Positions 37,851 through 48,081 are shown, counted from the stretch's first letter. The stretch is 64,000 bases of DNA from Candidatus Fibrimonadaceae bacterium (GCA_031281265.1 JAITFO010000013.1:1-64000), one strand, 5' to 3'. Numbers and translations: made by a program. The notes: generated by a model not told the origin, from the sequence alone.

Positions 37851-38873
37851 TCAATATAGCAAAAAATGGCGAAAAAATCTAAGACTTGCCCCAAAGATAT
37901 AGCGGCAAAATGAAGTTATTTCAAACAAAAAATAACTATATGTATAAAACACTCGCTTAAAAATGTTATTTTCAAAAATTTTTCTCTTATCAATGGTCAT
38001 ATAATGCTCTTTTATCATCCCTTTTATTTTTTTTCGCTCATCAGCTTGCAATTTTGAGCCTATGCGAAACAAAAACACCCGTCTTACTATAATTTCCTCC
38101 ATTCTATATTGAGACACGAACTGTCTATGGTAACTATCATGCCCAAAAGATTCGGAAAATAAAGTTTCCAGCATTTTATCTGTAATCAGCGTTTCAAAAA
38201 ATTTGGCTGATATTTTTTTTGTAATTGAAGAGGAATGTTGTCTATAATGATAAATTACATCTTCAAATGCAACGATTTTTGCTTTTATTAGCATTTCCCT
38301 AGTATCGTACTCATCTACATTTATATGCTTTACTCCGCTATTGAATGTTGAACAAGCAGTCCATAGCTCTTTTTTAACAATGCCATTTCCTCCTATTACC
38401 CATTTAGGGATAGTAAGCATCACAGCCTCTTTCCCTGTTAATACTTTTTTCATGTCAAAATTTTGAACAGGAATATAACTGAAATTCTTAGGATTTTCTT
38501 CATCAAAAAGTTTCATTCTCAGATATACAATATCAGCTTTTGTTTCCATAGCCCTAGCGTAAAGTTTTTCCAACACATCTTTGTCTATAAAATCATCGGC
38601 ATCTATACCTATAACCCAATCTGCCTTTGCATAAGATACTGCCATGTCTCTAGGAATTTTTGCCGAGCCACTGTTGGGAATAGTATAACACGAAAAGCGT
38701 TTATCTTTAGCCACAAAGTTTTCAATTATCGCAAGCGTATTATCTGTGGAGCCATCATTTACAATTATACATTCCCAGTCTTGAAAAGTTTGATTTAAAA
38801 TGCTGTTCAAACATTCTTCAATATATTTTTCCATGTTATATGCTGGAATAACTATTGATATTCTTTCTGTCAT
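37851..38873 (-). CDS. Glycosyltransferase family 2
   Basis: ISIVIPAYNMEKYIEECLNSILNQTFQDWECIIVNDGSTDNT ... IGIDADDFID. Confidence 0.9.
   Translation of the reverse strand: MTERISIVIPAYNMEKYIEECLNSILNQTFQDWECIIVNDGSTDNTLAIIENFVAKDKRFSCYTIPNSGSAKIPRDMAVSYAKADWVIGIDADDFIDKDVLEKLYARAMETKADIVYLRMKLFDEENPKNFSYIPVQNFDMKKVLTGKEAVMLTIPKWVIGGNGIVKKELWTACSTFNSGVKHINVDEYDTREMLIKAKIVAFEDVIYHYRQHSSSITKKISAKFFETLITDKMLETLFSESFGHDSYHRQFVSQYRMEEIIVRRVFLFRIGSKLQADERKKIKGMIKEHYMTIDKRKIFENNIFKRVFYTYSYFLFEITSFCRYIFGASLRFFRHFLLY
37853..37859 (-). promoter_or_regulatory. -10-like CTATATT, 6 nt before ATG of FdtA-like gene
   Basis: TTTTTTGCTATATT-GACTAA-ATG on minus strand. Confidence 0.65.
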
Positions 38874-38918
38874 TATTTTCTAAAAATAGAAATATTTTTC
38901 TATATTGTTTATGAATTT

Positions 38919-40289
38919 ATGATTGGTACAATACAGGATTTTATAAGAAAAAGCATTTCAGCTTCTGGTATATCAAAGCTCTATAGCATAAAGTATAATT
39001 TTAGGCAAAATATTTTTTTTAACAATAGCCTTTTAGATAGAGAAATAGAAAATTTTGCTCTGCAAATAAAGGTGCCCGAAAATAAAAAAGAGTTAAAATC
39101 AGAAAATATAGCGTTTTTTGCCACAGAATTTTATGAGCAAGGAGGGCATGCGGTACTTATAAGGAATATTTTGCAAAATATTCCAGAAAATTACAATACG
39201 GAATTATTTTTAACAAAAAAAAATAAATCTATGAAAGACGCAAAAAAAAGGATAGAGGAAATTACCAGTTACACAAAGATAGATGGAATAAATTTTTCTT
39301 TTATGCACGAAAAAAAACTTTTGAGACAAATGTTTGACAAAATAATCAGTTTTTCCCCAAAAGTAATTATTGTATTTATGCACATGAACGATGCTTTTGC
39401 CGCGGCAATTTTAGCCTTGCTAAAAAAACATACAAACATAAAAATTCTATTCGTGAATTTTGCTGCCCATCATCCGAGTTTGGGGATGTCTTTTGCAGAT
39501 TTAATTTTGGAACTCTCTCCATACAATGCTTTTGTGACTCAAAAATACAGAGGCTTGGCAAATACGCATATCATTTGGCTTGCTGGCGAGAGCGAGAAAA
39601 ATTTGCCAACTTTTAGCGAAGAACAAATTAGGGAAACCAAAACTAGGATAGGTATTCCTAAAAATTGCTTTTGCTCCATGACTGGTTGCGCTGCCTACAA
39701 ATTATATTCCGGTAAAAAATCGGAGTTTTTAGAATTGATTCGCAGATTACTCGAAGAACATGAAAATTTATGCCATGTTCTAATCACAAATTTAACCGAC
39801 GAACTAAAACAAATTATAGATTCTATTTTTCAAAATTCAAAAACGAGAAATAGGTTGTTAATTTTAAATTTTGTTGCAAATTATAAACCCATATTCAAAT
39901 GCGCAGACCTGTTTATAGATAGTTTCCCAATAAGCAATGATTTAACGATGATTGACCTAATGAGTTTAAAAATACCTTTTGTTTCCATGATAAACAGGAA
40001 AAATATAATACAGAGTTTTAATGAATATATGCCAAAAAATTATCCTTATGTATTTGAGAATTTAAAGGATTTTGAACAAGGAGTGTGTAAACTTTTTTTG
40101 GATAAGGCAGAACGGAATAGAATTGCGGAAATGAATTACGAACATTTTTTAAATTTCTTTGAAGGTAAAAAGGTTACAGAAAAAATTTTGAAGCTCACAA
40201 ACCGCGATGATTTTAACGAGGTGTTTTGCAAAATAAACGAACAAGATTATAAAAATTATGGAGAACCTAGATTAGTTCCTATTGTTTAA
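38919..40289 (+). CDS. Putative GT-B-fold glycosyltransferase
   Basis: FFATEFYEQGGHAVLIRNIL near N-terminus; FKCADLFIDSFPISNDLTMIDLMSLKIPFVSM resembles a GT-B donor-site region. Confidence 0.6.
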   Translation: MIGTIQDFIRKSISASGISKLYSIKYNFRQNIFFNNSLLDREIENFALQIKVPENKKELKSENIAFFATEFYEQGGHAVLIRNILQNIPENYNTELFLTKKNKSMKDAKKRIEEITSYTKIDGINFSFMHEKKLLRQMFDKIISFSPKVIIVFMHMNDAFAAAILALLKKHTNIKILFVNFAAHHPSLGMSFADLILELSPYNAFVTQKYRGLANTHIIWLAGESEKNLPTFSEEQIRETKTRIGIPKNCFCSMTGCAAYKLYSGKKSEFLELIRRLLEEHENLCHVLITNLTDELKQIIDSIFQNSKTRNRLLILNFVANYKPIFKCADLFIDSFPISNDLTMIDLMSLKIPFVSMINRKNIIQSFNEYMPKNYPYVFENLKDFEQGVCKLFLDKAERNRIAEMNYEHFLNFFEGKKVTEKILKLTNRDDFNEVFCKINEQDYKNYGEPRLVPIV

Positions 40290-41239
40290 GGAAATTTACG
40301 TAACCAGGTTTCAAATTCATTTGTATTTATTTTTGATTCAGCAAATATTTTTTTTCGTTTTTTTAACATTTTTGGTATTCCTCTTAGCATATCGAAGCGA
40401 GATTTGATCCAAATTCCCAAAAATCCTCTTATTGTCCAAAGAATTAAAGAACATGAAGAACAGGCAAAACTTATAGGAGCGTATTTTATTAATGTTGATA
40501 ATGGAAAGTTTTTCAATTTTGCAAAAAAACGGTTTCTCTCTATGTAATACAAGCGATGCGGAGTTTTTTTGCCAACCGTGGCAGAGCCTTTGTGAAAGAC
40601 CTTTGCTTGCGGAACCAGCCATATCTTTGCTCCCAAATGCCTAACTCTTAAAGATAAATCCACGTCCTCATAGTAGAGAAAAAAATCTTCATCAAAACCA
40701 TTTAATCTTTCAATCAAGTCCCTATTGAATACGGCGGCTCCGCAACACGCAAGCGCAATTTCCTTAGGCTCCGAAAATTCAGGTTTATTCGCAGGCACAG
40801 CATCATATCTATAAGCGTAACCCCAAGGATAAAGCATATCTCCAGCTGAATCCACCAATTCCGGGAAATCCGCTTTGAGCATAAGAGGCATAAAAACGAG
40901 TTGTTCCGTTTTTTTGTTTTCAATGTGTTTTGCTAAAAATTCAAGACAATTCTTCTCTAAAAAGGTATCGTTGTTCAAAAAGAAAATCCATTCGCCAGTG
41001 CAAGCCTTAATTCCCCTATTATTCCCACCGGCAAAACCAAAATTCTCTAAATTTTTTACGAGCGTAATATTTGGAAAATTTTCCTCTATGTATTCTGTTG
41101 AGCCATCATTTGAATTATTATCAACAACAACCAATTCATAATCAGTAAAACTTTGTTCAAAAATAGATTCCAAACATTGTTTCAACAAATGTTTGCCATT
41201 GTAATTCAAAACAAGAATGCTTATAAGGGGATGGATCAT
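40286..41239 (-). CDS. Glycosyltransferase family 2
   Basis: ISILVLNYNGKHLLKQCLESIFEQSFTDYELVVVDNNSNDGSTEYIEENFPNITLVKNLENFGFAGGNNRG; start corrected to 41239. Confidence 0.9.
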   Translation of the reverse strand: MIHPLISILVLNYNGKHLLKQCLESIFEQSFTDYELVVVDNNSNDGSTEYIEENFPNITLVKNLENFGFAGGNNRGIKACTGEWIFFLNNDTFLEKNCLEFLAKHIENKKTEQLVFMPLMLKADFPELVDSAGDMLYPWGYAYRYDAVPANKPEFSEPKEIALACCGAAVFNRDLIERLNGFDEDFFLYYEDVDLSLRVRHLGAKIWLVPQAKVFHKGSATVGKKTPHRLYYIERNRFFAKLKNFPLSTLIKYAPISFACSSCSLILWTIRGFLGIWIKSRFDMLRGIPKMLKKRKKIFAESKINTNEFETWLRKFP

Positions 41240-41240
41240 T

Positions 41241-42602
41241 TCACCACACCACGCCACTGAATATTTCCGTTCTCTTTCCTCTGTATTCACCAAAGATTAA
41301 ATATTGCTTTACACCTATGCTCCAAATTGAAAATGGCTTGAATAAAATTGCGGTCCCGTATTCTTGGTAATGCAAAGTGCTTTTGGAGTTTAAATACTTT
41401 TTATCAGTCGGGTCTTCGAGTGTGTGAATATCTCCCAATCGGCTACCAAGTGCAGTGTCTTTTGCCACAGCAGAAACAGATAAATCAAGCCGTAAAAACT
41501 CTCTATACGAAAACCCCATACGGCTATAAAATTCTCTAGAATTTGGCCCTAAATCTGAACCGAGCGAGTTCCCAAAATGAGAATAATCGTTGCTTGGGCC
41601 TTTATGATGGGTATAAACCCAAGGTTCTATACGTGTGTACTCAAAATTGTAATCCCAATTAAATATACCGATTTTTGCAGAATCTATTGCCAAGCCAATA
41701 GACGTTGCCCATTTATTTCCCCACCATTTATCATCAAAAAAAGAGGTTATGTTGTCTAAATCATCTATGAATAATTCTCCGTAAATTTCAAACCTATTGA
41801 ACAGTTTCCACGAAAAATCCGCAGATATTCCGTTATTGTCCTTATCGCCGCCATAAGTCTCTGCGAATAGATATGGTACAAAAGGAAGCACATATATAGG
41901 TTCCATGGAGCGGCGTTCAGAAGGGCTTTCGCCGTAAACTACGGTTTCCGTTAATCCAAAGTTTAAATTATCCGAAACTTTAAAATCCAGCCTGTGGGCG
42001 TGCAGGTATTTTCTATAATCTTTCCAGTTTTTTAATTGCATAAAGTGTTGAGAATAAGAGACATGAGCTAAGTTTAAATCCCAGCCTATAAAAGGCGTTG
42101 GTACAGGCCTTTTTATAAAAGCATAATCTGCAGTGTCTTGGATGGTGCGCCAGTAAAAATCACCGCCTCGCAAAGCCAATTTGTTGCGCCTTGCAGGGCC
42201 GTAAGACAAGTAATCATAGCCTACTGAAATTTTAAAATATGGAGCGGCTTGCCAATCGGTACGCGTTCTGAAAAAATCCCATGTACGTCCATTATCCAAC
42301 TCCCCGTAAGGATAACCGTTATAAGGTTCATAATTATGAGTTAAATATGCTAAGCCAGATTCCATATCCGTATTCAATTCCACAAATGCATTAAAGGAAA
42401 TTGTTGGAACAACTAGTCCATTCAAGGAAAATCCCACTGTTATTGTGTTTTGCAATCTATAATTTTCATTTTTATCAAAATTATTTATTTGAAGAGAATC
42501 CTTTGCAAAGAGTTTTAATTTTACAAATCTGTCACCATCTGAAATCGTAAATTCCGCATATATGGGTAATGCACAAAGAAAGAAAGGTAAAAAAAATTTC
42601 AT
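41241..42602 (-). CDS. Wzi-like outer-membrane capsule assembly beta-barrel
   Basis: Signal peptide, alternating beta-strand pattern, FRTRTDWQAAPYFKISVGYDYLSYGPARRNKLALRGGDFY. Confidence 0.6.
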   Translation of the reverse strand: MKFFLPFFLCALPIYAEFTISDGDRFVKLKLFAKDSLQINNFDKNENYRLQNTITVGFSLNGLVVPTISFNAFVELNTDMESGLAYLTHNYEPYNGYPYGELDNGRTWDFFRTRTDWQAAPYFKISVGYDYLSYGPARRNKLALRGGDFYWRTIQDTADYAFIKRPVPTPFIGWDLNLAHVSYSQHFMQLKNWKDYRKYLHAHRLDFKVSDNLNFGLTETVVYGESPSERRSMEPIYVLPFVPYLFAETYGGDKDNNGISADFSWKLFNRFEIYGELFIDDLDNITSFFDDKWWGNKWATSIGLAIDSAKIGIFNWDYNFEYTRIEPWVYTHHKGPSNDYSHFGNSLGSDLGPNSREFYSRMGFSYREFLRLDLSVSAVAKDTALGSRLGDIHTLEDPTDKKYLNSKSTLHYQEYGTAILFKPFSIWSIGVKQYLIFGEYRGKRTEIFSGVVW

Positions 42603-42608
42603 TAGATG

Positions 42609-42615
42609 AATTTAG
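42609..42615 (-). promoter_or_regulatory. -10-like CTAAATT, 6 nt before ATG of Wzi-like gene
   Basis: TTTCTAAATT-CATCTA-ATG on minus strand. Confidence 0.55.
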
Positions 42616-42684
42616 AAATTTTTTCGTATGTAATAAAGCAACCAGAAATCTTCGTCCTCAAGGTATATAACGAATCTTATATTA

Positions 42685-43407
42685 TTATTTTCTATCATTT
42701 AATCTTTTTAGAATATCGTACAGCATCACAAGTCTATATTTAATCATAAAAAATACAGAATTTTTGCTTTTTCTCAAATCACTGATGCTTTCTGCGTGTC
42801 TTCTATAGTAGATTAAAGGTTCTTCTATGTAAATTGCATTGAATTTCAATTCCACAAGCAAACGAATCCAAAAATCGTGTATAATTACTCCTTTGGGAAA
42901 AGGCAGAATATATTCCTTGATTTTTTTTGTGAACGCACAGACGCAACCTTGTGTTGTGGCTCGGTATAGATTTCTCATAAATCCCTTTTTAAATGGAGCA
43001 TATTTGCTCAGCATACACTGTTTTTCCAATTTATCATTCACTATCCATGCGTTGCTTATCACCAAATTGCCTTCTTTCAGATAAGGCAGCATAATTTTGA
43101 TTTTGTTCGGTAGCCACACATCATCCTGATCGGCCAAAAAAATATAATCACCTTTTGCCTGCAAAAGTGCATTTTCAAAATTTCTAGTCGCAGGGTAAAA
43201 CGGGTGATTATTTTCCAAATTTCTGCTATGATTGAAAATCTTTATTTTACTGTCATTAAAAGACTCTAGTATTCTCAAAGTGGTATCTGTTGAACCATCG
43301 TCAGACACAATCAGCTCATCTTCTTCTGCAAGTTGCGGCAAAATAGATTTAACTTGCTCTTCTATATATTTTTCGCCGTTATATGTTGCCATGCAAACTG
43401 AAATCAT
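42685..43407 (-). CDS. Glycosyltransferase family 2
   Basis: ISVCMATYNGEKYIEEQVKSILPQLAEEDELIVSDDGSTDTT ... FLADQDDVWLPNKI. Confidence 0.9.
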   Translation of the reverse strand: MISVCMATYNGEKYIEEQVKSILPQLAEEDELIVSDDGSTDTTLRILESFNDSKIKIFNHSRNLENNHPFYPATRNFENALLQAKGDYIFLADQDDVWLPNKIKIMLPYLKEGNLVISNAWIVNDKLEKQCMLSKYAPFKKGFMRNLYRATTQGCVCAFTKKIKEYILPFPKGVIIHDFWIRLLVELKFNAIYIEEPLIYYRRHAESISDLRKSKNSVFFMIKYRLVMLYDILKRLNDRK

Positions 43408-43442
43408 TTTCCTTCCCTATTCTTAATATAGAAAAGAATTTA

Positions 43443-43449
43443 CTATATT
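43443..43449 (+). promoter_or_regulatory. -10-like CTATATT, 8 nt before ATG of FkbM methyltransferase
   Basis: TTTACTATATT-AGAACAAT-ATG. Confidence 0.6.
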
Positions 43450-43457
43450 AGAACAAT

Positions 43458-44330
43458 ATGTTTAAGTTTTTTTTTGAGTTATCAGAAAAATTAGCAAGAA
43501 AAGTTTATAGTCCAAGAAACAGTTTTTTTTGGAGAATAATCAAACGTTGTTATCATGAAATAAAAATTATAGCGAATCCTGCTATCATGAAACCGAATGA
43601 GAATGCCATTGCTTTCTTCATCCAAAATACAGAACGGGTAAATGCTGTGGCAAATATGCTTGCAGACGAACAGAGTAGAAATGAATATCTTGGTATGGTA
43701 AAATTCCGGCAAACACATTGCAAAAAGGATTTTCCTAAACTAAAATACGAACCAGAATATTTTTTAAGCAATTTGAAGTTCAGCAAAGATGAAGTTTTTA
43801 TAGATTGCGGTGCTTTTATTGGAGATACTGTGGATGATTTTTTGAAACACTGTTCCGAATACAAGCAAATTGTTGCTTTTGAACCAGATGTTAAAGTTTT
43901 TGAGGTACTTAATAAAAAATATGGCAACAATCAAAAAATAACCTTGATAAATTCTGCCGTATATAATAAAGAAGGCGAAATTGCATTTAAAGAATTAGAC
44001 GCTGGATATTCCAGAATAATTGATGAACAAGGCGGCGGGCAAAATGATTTTACATGCATACAAGTTAAAACTATAGATAATTTGAATTTGGAAAAAGTTT
44101 CATTTATTAAAATGGATATAGAAGGAGCAGAGTTAAATGCATTGAAAGGAGCACAAAAAACCATTCTTAGAGATAAACCTAAACTAGCAATATGTATTTA
44201 CCACAGCGATGAAGATATGCTCTGCATAGCGGAATATATTCATAATTTAGTACCAGAATATAATCTTTACATTAGGCATCATTGTTTTTATCCTCATTGT
44301 AGTGAAACAGTATTATACGCGCAATTCTAA
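43458..44330 (+). CDS. FkbM family methyltransferase
   Basis: DEVFIDCGAFIGDTVDDFLKH ... IVAFEPDVKVFEVLNKK ... IKMDIEGAELNALKGAQKTI. Confidence 0.9.
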   Translation: MFKFFFELSEKLARKVYSPRNSFFWRIIKRCYHEIKIIANPAIMKPNENAIAFFIQNTERVNAVANMLADEQSRNEYLGMVKFRQTHCKKDFPKLKYEPEYFLSNLKFSKDEVFIDCGAFIGDTVDDFLKHCSEYKQIVAFEPDVKVFEVLNKKYGNNQKITLINSAVYNKEGEIAFKELDAGYSRIIDEQGGGQNDFTCIQVKTIDNLNLEKVSFIKMDIEGAELNALKGAQKTILRDKPKLAICIYHSDEDMLCIAEYIHNLVPEYNLYIRHHCFYPHCSETVLYAQF

Positions 44331-45795
44331 CAAAATATGCAAATTCCGCAGTGCGAAAGAAAAATAAAAAATAAATGCCAATGGAAATAAAAACAGAAAC
44401 AAAGCACTTTAATACAAACATATCAATAAAAGCATTTATGTAAGAGCTAATTGCATAAGCAAAAAGCAAAGCTAAAACCTGTATCAGATACATTTTTAAA
44501 TAATTCACAATACTTGTTGAAAAAATATGCTTATAAACAATAAAAGCCTCAACCCAAATATTAATAAAAAATGTATTTGCCAAGGTTCCAATAAGCACCC
44601 CCAAAATACCATATATATGTACCAAAAATATGGATATACTCAAGTTAAATACTATTTCAATAAAGGGTTTATACATATCGGAACGAAAAAGCCCTGCATT
44701 GAATTTAAATGTTAAAATGAGCCTACGATTTTGCATAAGAAAGAAATTTGCAACAATTACATAGACTACTGTGTCTGACAAAATATAATTTTTCCCAATC
44801 CAAAGTTCAATAAAAGGATTCAATAAATTTAAAAGGCAAATTGCATTTACACCACTAATGCAAAAAGTCAAAAAAGCTATTTTACGAAATATAACATAAA
44901 GGTCTTTTTCTTTTAAAGTTGCAATGGCATTGCCTATACTCGCATCTGCTCCTTGTACGAATAAGTGGCAAAACATTGTTACAGTGCCTATTATTAATGT
45001 GTAATTTGAATAAATGCCTACTAATTCAATACCAACAAATGCAGAAATTATTAAAAAATCCATACCTAATATTACAAGTCCACCCAATTTGTGAAAAAAT
45101 ACAACGGAAACATCCTTCCAAATTTTTTTCTTTACCGAATGAGATAAATTAACCGCTTGTTCTTTGATGTAAGGAAATTTTCTGTTTGCAAATATAAATA
45201 TAAAAATAGAAGTTACAAGTGTCCCAAAAATCCTCGTGAACAAAAAAGCCATATAATCCTGAAATTCCCAAAGAATAATAATTTGTACAATAGTGACTAT
45301 TGTATTAATGGTGAAATCTATCGTTGTTGTTAAATATTTATTTTGCGTTTCATCTATAATTGTTCTTTTGTGTGTGAAAAAATAACCTATAACTGAATTT
45401 ATCAAAAAGCATTGATAAACGTTGTAAATATTTACTGGAATGGTGACTTCATCTTTTATTAAATATGGCAAGAAAGGCAATATAGAGTAACCAGCGATGG
45501 TTATAAAAATTCCCACAACAAAATAGCATTTACGATAAAAAGTAAGAATGGATTTAATTTGCTCCGTATCATTTTCTGCTATGGGTTTGTATAGTGCGTA
45601 TGCTATTGCAGTGCCAATACCCATTTCGGCAAGGGCAAGGGCATTTAAAATGTTAAAAAATAATCCGTTAAGCCCTAGATATTCTGCGCCCAGAGTTTTG
45701 ATAAAAACTGTTCTGCTAACAAAAGCCAAAACAAAAGTGATAAACTGCGTTAAAAACATCACGCTCACATTGTGTATTGATTTACGGGTGCGCAT
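44272..45795 (-). CDS. Oligosaccharide flippase family protein
   Basis: Multi-TM; FVSRTVFIKTLGAEYLGLNGLFFNILNALALAEMGIGTAIAYALYKPIAENDTEQIKSI. Confidence 0.82.
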   Translation of the reverse strand: MRTRKSIHNVSVMFLTQFITFVLAFVSRTVFIKTLGAEYLGLNGLFFNILNALALAEMGIGTAIAYALYKPIAENDTEQIKSILTFYRKCYFVVGIFITIAGYSILPFLPYLIKDEVTIPVNIYNVYQCFLINSVIGYFFTHKRTIIDETQNKYLTTTIDFTINTIVTIVQIIILWEFQDYMAFLFTRIFGTLVTSIFIFIFANRKFPYIKEQAVNLSHSVKKKIWKDVSVVFFHKLGGLVILGMDFLIISAFVGIELVGIYSNYTLIIGTVTMFCHLFVQGADASIGNAIATLKEKDLYVIFRKIAFLTFCISGVNAICLLNLLNPFIELWIGKNYILSDTVVYVIVANFFLMQNRRLILTFKFNAGLFRSDMYKPFIEIVFNLSISIFLVHIYGILGVLIGTLANTFFINIWVEAFIVYKHIFSTSIVNYLKMYLIQVLALLFAYAISSYINAFIDMFVLKCFVSVFISIGIYFLFFFRTAEFAYFVRIARIILFHYNEDKNNDA

Positions 45796-47153
45796 TACTT
45801 AAACCACATGGTTTCCCATTCATCATCTATCTTTTTTATAGAAGATAATCCAAAATATTTTGCGATATCTGTATTTGGCCATTCATCTTTATTATGCGAT
45901 ATGTCTCGTAAACCGTACATAGCAACGTGCTTGTCCCATACGGGAATAGGAGCTCTTAATTCAATATCAAAATTATTTTTTGCTTTTTCCGCTTCTATAT
46001 ATTTAATACGATTATTCCATTCTAGGTAAACTCCTATAAAATTTCGACTTGAATTTAAAACGGAAAAAGAAAGTGCTATTAAGCCGCAAACAAGAATAGC
46101 TTTCATATTTCTTTTTATCATTTCTGGTAATTTTACTTCTGTTTGCAATAAAATATGCCCAAACGCTATACCACTAAAAACAGTCACTATAAAAAAAGAC
46201 CTGGGAGGAAAAGAAGGGGATAGAAGCATAGAATAAGCTCCGACAACAGCGGCTAGCATATAAAAACAAGAAAACTTATTCAACTTCTGCTTTTTATTGC
46301 AAACTAAATCAAACGCTAAAATTGCACAAATAGCTATAAGTATAAATCCAAGATCCTTTCCAAATATAAGAGTAACACCAACCAAACGCTTTAAAGCCAT
46401 AAACGACTCGCTACCCCAATGATTAAGCAATCCCTGACGGGCATAATTTCCTGGAGCTAAAACAAGAGTAAAGAAACCTACTAAAAATCCAAGCGTTCCT
46501 AATATTTCAAATAGAGCAATTTTATTCCTATTGACCACTTTTACCGTAAAATAAGCTATTAGCAAAAATAACACGGCTGCTCCCGCATTTTCTGTACCGC
46601 AACCAGCCAACAAGCCTAGAAAAAAAAATAAAACAGAGAGTAGCAAATTCAGTTTATAGTTAGCATCATCATATTTTTTTCTAAATGGAACAATAAATAA
46701 TAAAATTAATGTAGTTGTCCAAAGATATGTGCAACTGCCAACAAGCCATAAAAAGTTTTGCCCCCACACTGGAACAAAGAGCCATAAGAATATGCTGATC
46801 ATTAAAAACATAATAGGATTAAATTTAATCTTTCCCATTAAGTGAAACTGAACTAAAAGTACAAACAAACAATATACTGCGGTATTTGCAATATTGAAAA
46901 TATCCTTTCCAGCAAATGACCAGAATGATTCCGTGAAATGAGTAACTAATCTTCCACCCCAACTAAAATACAGGTTATAAGTTGATTCTACTACATCATG
47001 AAATGAATTAATCCCAAGGGAATATGTGTAATCGTCGGCTGTTAATGGAGTTAATACATTTAGAATAAAAAATAATAGCACAAAAACTAAAGAGCAAAGC
47101 CTACACCAACGGGTCATCGAAGGCATTTTTTTTTCTAAATTTTTATCCATCAT
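45795..47153 (-). CDS. DUF6056-like polytopic membrane protein
   Basis: LTPLTADDYTYSLGINSFHDVVESTYNLYFSWGGRLVTHFTESFW; multi-TM; start assigned at ATG 47153 or 47150. Confidence 0.7.
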   Translation of the reverse strand: MMDKNLEKKMPSMTRWCRLCSLVFVLLFFILNVLTPLTADDYTYSLGINSFHDVVESTYNLYFSWGGRLVTHFTESFWSFAGKDIFNIANTAVYCLFVLLVQFHLMGKIKFNPIMFLMISIFLWLFVPVWGQNFLWLVGSCTYLWTTTLILLFIVPFRKKYDDANYKLNLLLSVLFFFLGLLAGCGTENAGAAVLFLLIAYFTVKVVNRNKIALFEILGTLGFLVGFFTLVLAPGNYARQGLLNHWGSESFMALKRLVGVTLIFGKDLGFILIAICAILAFDLVCNKKQKLNKFSCFYMLAAVVGAYSMLLSPSFPPRSFFIVTVFSGIAFGHILLQTEVKLPEMIKRNMKAILVCGLIALSFSVLNSSRNFIGVYLEWNNRIKYIEAEKAKNNFDIELRAPIPVWDKHVAMYGLRDISHNKDEWPNTDIAKYFGLSSIKKIDDEWETMWFK

Positions 47154-48081
47154 GAAAAATTCCTGCATATCTGTAATAGTTGCGGTTTACAATGTAGAAA
47201 AATGGTTACCCACTTGCATAAATTCGCTTTTGGAGCAAACATATACGAATTTTCAGCTAATTTTGATAAATGATGGCTCAACAGATAATTCTGCGAAAAT
47301 TTGCGATGAATATTCAGAACGAGATAAAAGAATAGAAACTATTCATAAAGAAAACGGCGGCCTTTCGAGTGCAAGAAATGTAGGAATAGATATTGCTAAA
47401 AATGAATTTTTGTGTTTTGTTGATGGCGATGATTTTTGTGAAAAAAATATGTTGCAAACAACAATGGAAAATTTTAGCGAAGATATAGATATTGTAGCTT
47501 TTGGTTATTATAGGAATTCAAAAAAAATAATAGCTAAAAAAAATAAAATATCTGAAAATTTTAATAATGCCTTGAATTTATATGTGGCAGGAGAATTAAG
47601 TGTTTCTGCTTGGGGTAAAATTTATAGAAAAACAGTTTTTAAAAACTTAAGATATCCCGAAAGAAAACTATTTGAAGATATGTGGATTTTTCCGAAAATA
47701 GCTGAGAAAAAAATTTTGATTTTGAACGTGGCCTTATATCATTATATATTTAGAAAAAACTCTATTACAACAGCAAAATTTAAACCTGAATATATGGATT
47801 TTTTAGACAGTTTAAACGATTGGAATGGAGATGAAAAATTATTGAAAATTATTCGTTTAAGAATAGCTTGGAATTTGCTATTATTCATGGAAAACGAACA
47901 CTCAAAAAAAGAGAATGGGATTTATACCAAGCAACTTGTTCAAATATTGATTACAGAAAAAAAATATTTTGTTCCGATAAAAGGATTTTTGAATTTTATT
48001 TTAGCGAACTTAATTTCTTTTGGATTTTCATATTGCATAGCATTGAATGTTAGATTATTTTTAAGGAAATTGTACAAATGA
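47152..48081 (+). CDS. Glycosyltransferase family 2
   Basis: ISVIVAVYNVEKWLPTCINSLLEQTYTNFQLILINDGSTDNSAKICDEYSERDKRI. Confidence 0.92.
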   Translation: MKNSCISVIVAVYNVEKWLPTCINSLLEQTYTNFQLILINDGSTDNSAKICDEYSERDKRIETIHKENGGLSSARNVGIDIAKNEFLCFVDGDDFCEKNMLQTTMENFSEDIDIVAFGYYRNSKKIIAKKNKISENFNNALNLYVAGELSVSAWGKIYRKTVFKNLRYPERKLFEDMWIFPKIAEKKILILNVALYHYIFRKNSITTAKFKPEYMDFLDSLNDWNGDEKLLKIIRLRIAWNLLLFMENEHSKKENGIYTKQLVQILITEKKYFVPIKGFLNFILANLISFGFSYCIALNVRLFLRKLYK

